Assembly (NCBI RefSeq): GCF_907164915.1
Contig: NW_025919547.1
Location: forward strand, 124,001-188,000
Reading direction: 5' to 3'
DNA: 64,000 nt
Source: Impatiens glandulifera
Taxonomy: Eukaryota > Streptophyta > Magnoliopsida > Ericales > Balsaminaceae
Both the position numbers and the translations under genes were made by a program. This document shows positions 21,030 to 30,230 of the stretch, piece after piece. Positions within the stretch are counted from its first letter, which is position 1, and each line of letters begins with the position of its first letter. Under the pieces are notes generated by a model. That model did not search any database. It was not told where the DNA came from and worked only from the letters and a program-made list of their open reading frames with translations.

Positions 21030-23474
21030 TTATTTAAGTTGCAATCTTCTATTTTTTAAAGAATAAAATTCATCTATTATAGAATCTGAATCAATATCTT
21101 CAACAAGCTCTCGTTCAATATAAATTATCATAGTATCGGCTAAAAACTCTTCTTCCATCTTATTCCGTTGAATAGTTTTCACATGTTTCATTGCTGAAAA
21201 TGATCTTTCTGTAGTGGCAGTAGAAACTGGTAAAGTCAAAACAAGTCGAATCAATCTATCAATCAAATTATAATTTGATGACTTGTTTGTTTCAACTAAT
21301 CTGTGACACAATTCAATGATGGAAGACATATTTTGAAAATTCTCATTACGAGAAACATAAATTTTATAATGCTGGAGTTGGGATCTCAAATAATGCATTT
21401 CTTGTTCACTGAAGTCTCCTAGATAATACTTTTCAGCCAATTTTCAAATATCTTCACCTTTAAATGATTTAAAATTATCTTTAGGGTCCAAAGCAGAACT
21501 AAGTTTAAGGAGCTCTACTACTGCATCATCACTAAATCTGGAATTCAACTCTTCTTGTTGAAAATCTATCACTGAATTGAAGATATTGAAATGATAATGT
21601 TGTTGAATTGTCAACGAATCTTTTTGTTGACATGAACGTCTTGTTGCACTTTTGTATGAAGCATTCAGATCCGGAATTTCAATGTCATGTTGTGTGCAAA
21701 CCATTTGCACGTATTCTAGGAGATGATTAAATCCTTCTTCTCTAAAATTGAAAAGTAGTGCTTTAGTAGTTGATACTAAATCCATAGCATTTATAATATC
21801 AAGAGATTTGTTTTGCAAAGCTTGACAAAGCAGGTTTGTAATTCCTATAATTTTTTGCATCATATAAAGTGTGAAAACAAATTCAAAAGATCTAGAAGCT
21901 ATCAAACAACCACATGCTTCTCCAAGTAAAGAACTAGACGATCCTTCTTCCACAATACTTTCAAGAACATAAATAGTTGCACCAAACATATCAATTAAAC
22001 TGCAAATAGATTCAAAATAAGAGCTCCATCGAGTTGATCCACTACGATGTAAATTACCAATTTGATTCATTCCTTTACCAGTATCCCGTTCACCCGAAGT
22101 AATCATACGATCAATTTTAATAGTTTGAACAGAATGTAACTCAGAATACCATTTGGAGGAACAACCAATAAGATTAATAATGGTGGATAGTTTTGAAAAA
22201 AATAGCCAAATAGAATTCTCTTTTGTAGAAGCTCCAACTAATGCTAATTGCAACCTATGAGCAAAGCAATGTATATAATATGCATATGGACACTCTCGAA
22301 GAAATGGAGCTTGAAGTCCATTCCAAGCACCAGACATGTTACTAGCACCGTCGTACCCTTGCCCTCTCATATTAGTGACATTCAAATTATGTCGAGAAAG
22401 AACATATGATATGCTCTTCTTTAATGTTGAAGCAGTAGTATTTGGAACATTAACAATATCAAAGAAACGCTCTCGTAAAATACCCAAACAATCAACAAAT
22501 CTCAAAATAATTGGCATCTGCTCTTTATTTGAAATATCTTTAGCTTCATCAACTAAAATACAGATCTTCGCATCTCCAATTTCTTCACGGATTTTTTCCC
22601 TTACTTTATTTGTAAAAATATGCAAAATTTCTTTCTCAATAGTTGGTGAAGTATATGTTGCATTTCTTGGAGCTTTTTCTAATACTATATCACCAATATT
22701 AACATTCAATCGACCCATAAGTTTTATCATCTCTATAAAATTACCACGATTTTTAGAAGATGAAGATTCATCATGACCTCTAAATACAATAGCTTGTAAA
22801 CTAAGCCATTGAATACTCTCAATTGTCGTCTTAAGTCGTAATCGATTTTTCTGAACTTCATCTAAACTTTGGGCATTCAATATGTTGTCAATATGTCCAC
22901 TTACTTTCATCAAATCTTCAACACATTTCACTGAATTACTATGTGAGGAAGTAGGACCTCCCACGTGAATTAAAAGTGGACATTTAACTTCATCGTTAAC
23001 CCTTTTCCAGTTATTAAATCCATCAATAGTGAATGAAGGATTAATAGGTGATTTCTTTTATAAAAGAAAACAAGGAAAACAAAATATTAAATCCTTTGAT
23101 GAAGAATACTCTAACCAAGGAAACTTTTCAAACCATGAGTATTGAAATCTACGATATTGAGTTTGTGATCCAAACTTAGTTCTTGGATACTCATCTAACT
23201 TAGGTTGATACGGACCCATTCTAATATAAGACCGCCTAATTTTATCTTGTTGATTTAATGGATGTTGCCATATAGGAATCCGAATTGCGGGATCTCGTTC
23301 AAGATTATTAAGATTAATTTCAAACCTTGGAAAATTGAAAACAGGTTGTTCTTCTTCCGTATTAGATGTATAAGATTGAAGATTTACCTCGTTAACCATA
23401 TATGTAGATGAATTTTCTTTATGTTTGAAAAATGACAGTAATGTCTTTCTTTTTTTACTCCTTTCATTATCCAT
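21030..23474 (-). pseudogene. hAT transposase (TTF-type finger, RNase-H core, hATC), two stops
   Basis: A single frame of about 814 codons from MDNERSKKRK, broken by in-frame stops at 23058-23060 and 21444-21446 with no frameshift. Order: basic N-terminus; TTF-type zinc-finger region with the RFQYSWFEKFPWLEYS and FCFPC text; RNase-H-like core with the first catalytic Asp in ILVDEAKDIS and the second in RGQGYDGASNM; C-terminal dimerisation segment with LPVSTATTERSFSAMK and the following Glu-bearing helix (NKMEEEFLADTMIIYIE). This is the architecture of plant TTF-finger/HAT-dimerisation proteins. Cut-and-paste transposase in origin; the two stops make three polypeptides at most. Confidence 0.9.
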
Positions 23475-23744
23475 TGTAATCCTATTAACAAAAATATAGA
23501 ATTAAAATAAGAATATATAATTTATACAATCTTATGTTATAAACAAAATTAATTGAGAAAAGGTAAAGAAAACTAACCGAGAGATTCAAAAGAGAGACCA
23601 ATGATAGTTGTAGAGAAATTAAATCAAACAATCATAAAAATTTAAATTGATTATGTTCTAAATAAATAAAAAAATATGAAAGTTTAAGTGTGAATATAAA
23701 AAAATATAATATAATATAATAATAATATAATTTAATATAATATA

Positions 23745-23747
23745 ATA

Positions 23748-23778
<31 letters not shown>

Positions 23779-23846
23779 ATAGATCATATTCTTATATAAG
23801 ATATTATATTTAGAGATAGAAAATTTTAGCTAGCTGTATATAATAG

Positions 23847-23920
<74 letters not shown>
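23745..23920. repeat. (TA)n tracts in the hAT right arm
   Basis: Two tracts (about 23748-23774 and 23850-23920) separated by AT-rich text. They lie within the element, between transposase and right terminus. Confidence 0.9.
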
Positions 23921-23924
<4 letters not shown>

Positions 23925-23980
23925 CACACTGGGCTACTGCCCACCGTAGCCCGCTGAATGCATCCGTCATTGCTAGAGAC

Positions 23981-25847
23981 ATCGGACATGAACTAAATCA
24001 TCGCACATATTGCCCAACCAATTGGAAGATAATCAAATTTCGATCCATTTAATTAGCAACAAAGAAGATGAAATTATCCGAATTATTGAAAATAATCTTT
24101 CATTATGGCTATATATATATATATATATTCTCTACAAAGAATAATTTTAACTATTTCTTGAAATATTGGTTAAAAATGTTTTGATATGGTTTCATTGATT
24201 TTCTTGAGTTTCTATTAAATAAATTGGTTTTTAAAGTGAATTTTAAGAACATGATTGTTATATATTTCTAAGCACGAAAATTTGACATACCTTATTTTAT
24301 AAAAAAAAATATTATTAATTTATAATACTATTAAAATAATATTTTGAATTTTTAAATTCAAAATAAACCAAAAAAGATTAAAAAACAAATTAGGGATAAT
24401 TATTATAATAATTAAACATTAATTAGAAAAATTAAATAAAAATTCAAAAAATAATTTAAGTTTAAAGTATTGTTTCTATTTTACCCAAATAAAACCTAAA
24501 AATGGGATGAAGTTATTTAATTATGATTTTAAACATAAATTATGTATAATTTGTGACTTAATACAATTAAATAAATAGCATAAAATACCGAAAAATAAAA
24601 TAAATGATCATAACTCTTATAATGTTGTAAAAAAAAATTTTTTTTTATTTTGTTTGGTGAAGAAAATGAAAGAAATGCTAAAAATTTGTTTATAAATAAT
24701 CCTTTTATAGAAATAAACATTGATGATATGGTGTGGCCGAAACCAGGAAAATTAGTTGCAATAGGAGTCTCGTCCATTAGATGAACACCAGGTCTTCATC
24801 TAACGCGTTAGAATCATTCGTGTGGCTAGTTGTAACCAAACGAACGAGCACTCTAGGCCATTAGAGATCAACTAACGGGATGTCTACTTTGTTAGCCGAA
24901 AACGCCTAGACGCGGCCTAAATGCGACGGAACCCCAAAATGGCGCTATTCGGTTAAATTAAACGACGTTGTTTTACCCTTCTTCTTTATCGATACAGGGT
25001 ATGACCGGAAACGCGATCGGCGTCGACATTTATTCTAGAAATTTTATCTCCGTCTACAATAATCCTTATCCCTCCAAAAATTAACCATGTGCACGTCTTC
25101 TATAAAATCGTAAAATCCGTAAGATTTTTTAAGAATTAATTCAAGATTTTAACCATATTTTTTTAAAGAAATTAAATTAAATTGATTGATCATTTGAGAA
25201 TAAATAAAAAGAGTTAATTAATTGGGTCTATTTATATGAGTGTCCTATCAATAAAAGAGAGAAATACAATTGAATTGTTGTGATGGACAAAAATAATAAT
25301 AAAAATACTTATTGGGATTAAACAAAATATCTGTACCTATATTAATCAGAAATATTTAAGAAAATTTGATAAAAAGAATTATCATGAAATAAGGAACAAC
25401 TACATGAGTACTCAACATTCCAGCCCAACAAGCGTTTCGATCCTAAGCTACTCAAAATGTTTCTAAGCTCAAAACATTAACATATAAAGCATGTTCAATT
25501 TTTTTTTGCTAATGTGAAGGATTTTTTAGTTTTTTTTTGTAAATATAATATATCTGAGGACAGTCCAACAGAACCACTCCCTTGATATGAAGGTGAAGGT
25601 GAATTCCTTGTTTGGTTATTTGTTAACAACTAAATGTGTTTCACCTAATTATATAAGAATAATTGAAACTTATAATTAAAAAAATGATAAGAAAGACTAA
25701 TAAGTACATTTATTATATTTAGAGATTTTAAAGGAGTAATATTATTAAAAGACGTGATAAATTATTGTGTTTTAAAAATTAATGTTTGTCATTTTTATCA
25801 GTTTATAATTATGATTAAAATTGTAAAACTAGTTAATAATAAATAAT
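23981..25847. other. Intergenic region, nothing firmly recognised
   Basis: Mostly AT-rich, with a short (TA)n at 24110-24128. A less AT-rich patch at 24720-25080 contains an inverted repeat (TTAGATGA...TCATCTAA, about 24778-24804) and CG-bearing words. It may be the edge of an old element or a promoter, but no reading frame supports a gene. Confidence 0.35.
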
Positions 25848-26335
25848 ATTAATGTTTGTTTATTGTCTTTATTTCGAAAAAATGGGGTTTAAAACGGGAC
25901 TTACATTAACTTATTTTGTGTTTGTGCTAGTTTATTTTAATGTTTATACTTACAAAAAAAATATGAATATTTGTATTAATTTATTTTACAGTTTACGTTT
26001 TTTATGAAAAAAAACAGTGGTTTAATTTCCATTACCAAACATTTACTTTCAAACCATTATGTTAAAATAAAATTAAAACTAAATATTTACAAATAATATA
26101 CAATTATTTAAAATTTATTAAATTTGAAATTGTATAAATAATAAAAAAAATGTAGAAAAATAAATATATTAGATATAAATGTTGAAACACCTATTAAAAT
26201 CACAGCTGCACATGAAAAAATAAAATAAATATAACATAAATTTGATATTAACAATAAGAAGAGAGAAAAATTAACAATACTTTTTGATACTAAAGATATG
26301 AAAAAAAATTTAGATATAAAATTAACTTTTTAACC
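25848..26335 (+). repeat. Dispersed repeat, member 2
   Basis: Matches 17875-18395. Ends at TTTTTAA, where an unrelated sequence starting CCCACGTTTGGTTAGG begins; member 1 shows the uninterrupted form. Confidence 0.75.
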
Positions 26336-26967
26336 CACGTTTGGTTAGGAGTATTATGTATATAGGTACAAACTATAATGGGTATTAATTTTATAGGGTA
26401 TTGAGAGGTATAAATTATATAAGTTATATGTGTTTGTTTGAAAGTATAAAAAGAGTATAAATTATATAATTTTTATTATTTTGTGTTTGGTTGGTTATAT
26501 AAAAAGTAGTAAAAAGTATATAAGACTATTTTACCCTTTTATATAAATTATTTTTAATTATCATTTTAATATTTATTTGATGAAGCTTATTGTTTTATTT
26601 TTGTTTAATTGTATGTGCTGAATAAATTGTAAATGATTGTTTATAATCACTAAATTCTCCTTATTCAAATCAATGAATTGTAAAGATGGTTTATAGTCAC
26701 TAGTTGGATGTGATTCAAATTCCATTTGATATTGCAGCACAAACCATGAGTATTATGAGAGTTAAACATGTAGAGCCTCCTAAACAAATATCCAAAATGG
26801 ATTTGAAAGGTTTTCAATGAAATAGTTGAAACCATAAAGCTTCTACTTGCAAGATACGAGATATGACATTGAAACAACTTCATCTATCGGATAGACATAG
26901 AGTTATGCGCTATCCCTTCCAATTCTTCTTTTGAATTATATCATTGATCTCATGCTTACGGATAATA
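26334..26967. mobile_element. Possible decayed DNA element, left part (right part 40906-41157)
   Basis: Its start GTTTGGTTAGGAG...GTATATAGG resembles, inverted, the text at 41110-41152 (reverse complement GTTTGGTTTGAAAA...GTATATATAG), with TAA at each outer edge. This pattern suits a PIF/Harbinger-type element with a 3-bp target duplication, split by the young copia insertion at 26968-26972. A short minus-strand frame (26665-26883) inside is not recognisable enough to name. The match is imperfect and the two outer flanks do not belong together, so this is tentative. Confidence 0.3.
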
Positions 26968-27497
26968 GAATCTGTTAGATAAATTCATACCGGTTCAAAT
27001 AAACCTAACTTAAACAAACTTCCTACGCAGGAACAAGGAACCGGACCGGATGAACAAAAGAAAAACCAACTGAAGAAACCGAACCGGTCAAGCTACCAAA
27101 CCGATCAAGAGCATTCGGTACATGACCGCACAGAGGAAGGATCGGCCAAAGCCTAAAAGCCAGATCCATCAAATAGCCGATTAATCTACAAGACAAGAAT
27201 AACCGGAAGAAGTCCGGTTACTTCACTACCAAAAGACATTCGGCCAAGTCAAGAGGCCGACTAGTACAAGAAGACACTTTGGGTATCTGTTGAGAATGAT
27301 ACCAAAGGAACAGACTGAATACTTCCATATCCATGCAAGTCTGAGGAAAGACTGTAGGCTGCAGAAAACAGTACTACCGGATCCTTCTACTTCGGGATAA
27401 GCCAGAAAGGAAATCTTCAAAGTACAGACAACTGTCCAAGCAGACAGTGCCTACATTGAGTAAAAGACAAACCCAGCAGGTTTGCTTTACAGACCGG

Positions 27498-27564
27498 CAG
27501 GTCTGAAACAGGATGCCAGGTCTGAGATTGACCGTCAGGTCTGAGGAGAAGACCGCAGGTCTGA
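27498..27564 (+). repeat. Four CAGGTCTGA repeats in U3
   Basis: CAGGTCTGA starts at 27498, 27517, 27536 and 27556 (period 19-20 bp), 75-140 bp before the TATA box. The same four are in the 3' LTR (from about 40096). Helically phased near two turns, as enhancer repeats often are. The older relatives have palindromes in the same zone instead. Confidence 0.85.
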
Positions 27565-27639
27565 GACACTGAATCACTGCATCTCTGATCAGCCAATCAG
27601 ATTCAAGGCTTCGAAATATGACCGTTGGCATATTTCACC

Positions 27640-27647
27640 TATAAAAG
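27640..27647 (+). promoter_or_regulatory. LTR TATA box
   Basis: TATAAAAG followed by GAGGCAG; transcription of the element would start about 30 bases on, in the AGAGTAACTGCGGG region. Second copy in the 3' LTR near 40238. Confidence 0.75.
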
Positions 27648-28304
27648 GAGGCAGTTGCAGAAGAGTAACTGCGGGATTTTGAGCAGTCACTAAGAGTTAT
27701 TAAGTGGGACATTAAGTAAGACAAGTGAAGCGTTGAGAGCATTTACTACAAGTGATAACAGTGTGGTATTCTAAGAAAGCCTAAGTGCTAAATTCTAAGT
27801 GTGTGTCACAATTTCGGTGTAAATTGTAAGAGTGTTATCGAGCAGGAAATAAGTCTCGATCGAATTGTATTTGTATTCCTTAGTGAATATCCTTCTCGCG
27901 GTTTCGAGAGGAAGGGGTGACGTAGGAGTTTTATCTCCGAACATCCATAAAATCTGTTGTGTTATTTACTTTCTGTTGGCTTCATTACATAACCGACTAA
28001 TTTATCCATACCGCTCCAAACCGACTCCATACTGACCATACCGAATATCCAGATAACCGAAACCGACCCACCATTCTTCAAATCTCCATCATCCGAAACC
28101 GACTCCGCCTATCATACACGTGTACCGCTTCAACTTGAAAGCAAACCTCTTCCGCGCTTGAACCTAGTTCAAGGGTTTGTGACAGGTTGTGTAGTATTGA
28201 AACCCCGGTGTTAATCTCTAACCGGATTAACCACCACCCTACGAGTGAGAACCGCTAACCGGTCCAACCCCCGGTCCACCAGCGGCGACCTAGATCCTAA
28301 CAAT

Positions 28305-28316
28305 TGGTATCAGAGC
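28305..28316 (+). other. Primer binding site (initiator tRNA-Met)
   Basis: TGGTATCAGAGC, three bases after the LTR end, is the standard plant copia primer site complementary to the 3' end of initiator tRNA-Met. Minus-strand cDNA synthesis would begin here. Confidence 0.95.
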
Positions 28317-28341
28317 AGTTAGTTTCAATACTCAAGCAAAC

Positions 28342-30189
28342 ATGTATCAGGATAGGCCTCCAATGCTAGAAGGTGATGACTTCGCCAACTGGAAGGCACG
28401 CATGCACCTACATCTAGTCACTTTGGATGATGAAATGGAATCCATTCTGACCGAAGGACCGATATTCATTGATAAAGATAGAAAAGAATGGACGGCTGAA
28501 GATAGGAGAAGGAACAATCTGGACAACCATGCAAGAAACCGGATCTCCAACAGCGTGGATAGGAATACATATTGCAAGATCAGAGATTGCAAAACCGCGA
28601 AGGAGACATGGAACACGGTCATCCAGATCTTTGAGGGAAATGAAAGAACAAAGGAGAACAAAATAATGGTGGCCACACAGAGGTTTGAAAGCATCAAAAT
28701 GAAACCAGGGGAAACTATGAAAGAATACAGTGACAGGTTCACTGGTGTATTAGATGAGTTAGCAAATCTGGGCAAGAAGTACGACAACAAAGAGGTCATT
28801 ATGAAGGTCTTGAGATCTCTTCCGAGTGCTTGGGATATAAAGACGATGGTCATGAGAGAATCAAAGAGCCTACGTAAGATGAAATTATACGATGTATTCG
28901 AAGATCTTAAGGCATATGAGTTCGAGATGAATTCCAGAACTGAAGAGGAAGTCTCGGCCTCAACGTCAACCAGAGCACTGTTCACATCTACGGAACCGGC
29001 TGCACCTGTTCCTGCTCCTATATCTACATCTGCACCGGTACCGACTCCTGCACCTGCACCGATCAGAACCGCCGAACAGTTTACTGAGGACGCCATGGCA
29101 ATGCTTGCACAGAAGTTTGGGAGGTTCATGAAAAGGAGTCAACCGACAAACAACTACTATGGTGACAAATCCAATGTAAGATGCTATAACTGTAACTGTA
29201 TGGGACATTTTAAGTGGGAATGCAGGAAACCAAGGAGAGATACACAGAAACCAGACTACCAAAATAACCGGAACAACTATCAACAAACCGGTGAAGGAAG
29301 TGAAGTACCGAAAGCACTGATAGCCGATGATGGAGGAAGCCTATGGGCTCACAGTGACAGTGACGATGACCTCACATGTCTCATGGCAAATGAGGAACAG
29401 GTATTTGACTCTCCCTGTGAAGAATTTACTAAAGATGAGTTATATAAATCATTGAATGACATGGTAGAAGAATATAAGAACCTATTGACCATGTTACCTA
29501 AGCACCTCAACATCAAAACCGATACCATAGTACCTATCCCAGTAGAACCAGAGGTACTCATCACAACCGAACCGGAGGTCATGCAATCTGATGATACTCA
29601 TACCCTAGAAACCGAATTAGACCCTAAGATCGAACAACCTAGTGAGTCGACTAGAGAACTAACCGAGAAAGAGAATGCCAGATTTCGGTATACGATGGCC
29701 GCCTATAGGAGATCTAGCGATATAGTAAAGAACCTGAATAAAGAATACAGGCATCCACGTTGTAAGAATGGCCTAGGATACACAAAGAACAGATCTAAAA
29801 ACCGAAAATCCATATGGAAAGCAAAGCTTACAAAAGGAAACCTTCCCTTTATAAAATTCCTTAAGAGCACCTGTACAGCTGAAGAAGAGGAGACCGCATA
29901 TTATAGGGAAGAAAAGACAAAGTATGACTATGTTGGCCCAACCGATTCATGGCTTGACCTTGAGAAAAGGAAAGCAGAAATCCTCAAATATAAGAAAGAC
30001 TTCCCTGAACCACGTAGATCAAACTATAGATCATCAAACCAAAGACCACCATCATTTAGGTCATCTGTAGGGAAACCGAAATACACCAGACCAAGTGTGA
30101 GGAGAACAGTTGAAACTTTAGCAAAGAAGACCGTTCGATTTATCAAGGTTTGGGTACCTAAGGGACTAATCGCATGTGGACCTAAGTAA
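28342..30189 (+). CDS. gag: copia gag polyprotein (615 aa)
   Basis: Forms the virus-like particle and packages element RNA in the cytoplasm. The start MYQDRPPMLEGDDFANWKARM, 25 bases after the primer site, is the usual copia gag opening. Residues about 10-200 are the copia-type gag (UBN2) domain, 218-243 a Pro/Ala-rich linker, and C281-C284-H289-C294 a perfect CX2CX4HX4C zinc knuckle. A long charged C-terminal part follows, with an acidic patch about 335-350 and a basic end containing KVWVPKG. Fully open; stop TAA at 30187. It is long for a copia gag but fits the SIRE-type. Pol follows in another frame. Confidence 0.92.
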   Translation: MYQDRPPMLEGDDFANWKARMHLHLVTLDDEMESILTEGPIFIDKDRKEWTAEDRRRNNLDNHARNRISNSVDRNTYCKIRDCKTAKETWNTVIQIFEGNERTKENKIMVATQRFESIKMKPGETMKEYSDRFTGVLDELANLGKKYDNKEVIMKVLRSLPSAWDIKTMVMRESKSLRKMKLYDVFEDLKAYEFEMNSRTEEEVSASTSTRALFTSTEPAAPVPAPISTSAPVPTPAPAPIRTAEQFTEDAMAMLAQKFGRFMKRSQPTNNYYGDKSNVRCYNCNCMGHFKWECRKPRRDTQKPDYQNNRNNYQQTGEGSEVPKALIADDGGSLWAHSDSDDDLTCLMANEEQVFDSPCEEFTKDELYKSLNDMVEEYKNLLTMLPKHLNIKTDTIVPIPVEPEVLITTEPEVMQSDDTHTLETELDPKIEQPSESTRELTEKENARFRYTMAAYRRSSDIVKNLNKEYRHPRCKNGLGYTKNRSKNRKSIWKAKLTKGNLPFIKFLKSTCTAEEEETAYYREEKTKYDYVGPTDSWLDLEKRKAEILKYKKDFPEPRRSNYRSSNQRPPSFRSSVGKPKYTRPSVRRTVETLAKKTVRFIKVWVPKGLIACGPK

Positions 30190-30230
30190 ACGTGGGTACC
30201 AAATAGTTGTAAATATGTAATTTTTGCAGG
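30185..30230 (+). other. gag-pol junction with stop and frame change
   Basis: After GPK the gag frame meets TAA, continues TWVPN-like text, and pol resumes in the +1 frame at QDPKK. The interval begins AA|GTAAAC and ends TTTTTGCAG|G, so it has the form of a 44-nt GT-AG intron whose removal would change the frame. That is shorter than normal plant introns. It could equally be plain decay or a recoding site. The frame of pol is closed upstream by TAA at 30218. Confidence 0.5.

Larger units (their letters stand above)
20804..23972 (-). mobile_element. hAT DNA transposon (3.17 kb)
   Basis: Ends are CAAGGGCGAAT on the left and, on the minus strand, CAATGACGGAT on the right: imperfect terminal inverted repeats with the shared pattern CAANGNCGNAT. 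They are bounded by the 8-bp duplication CTAGAGAC. It contains one minus-strand transposase frame interrupted by two stop codons. The right arm holds long (TA)n tracts. With intact ends it could in principle be mobilised by another hAT transposase. Confidence 0.92.
26973..28302 (+). repeat. 5' LTR of the young copia element
   Basis: 1330 bp, TG...CA. Differs from the 3' LTR at four single bases (near 27153, 27600, 27761 and 27807), 99.7% identity. Contains a U3 repeat cluster (27498-27564), a TATA box (27640), and a GGTTTCGAGAGGAAGGGGTGA-type block at 27899-27950 that is shared, inverted, with the two minus-strand LTRs. Confidence 0.97.

Noticed and set aside
22336..22776. 146-codon plus-strand frame opposite the hAT transposase
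   Set aside because: Shadow of the transposase frame.
24529..24777. 82-codon minus-strand frame in intergenic DNA
   Set aside because: AT-rich, biased to Phe/Ile/Tyr/Lys, no domain, no second copy.
27226..27631. Two minus-strand frames inside the LTR, repeated in the 3' LTR
   Set aside because: Present twice only because LTRs are identical; they run antisense to U3 and have no coding character.
28347..29129. 260-codon minus-strand frame opposite gag
   Set aside because: Shadow of the gag coding strand; composition and position follow the plus-strand codons and no family is recognisable.
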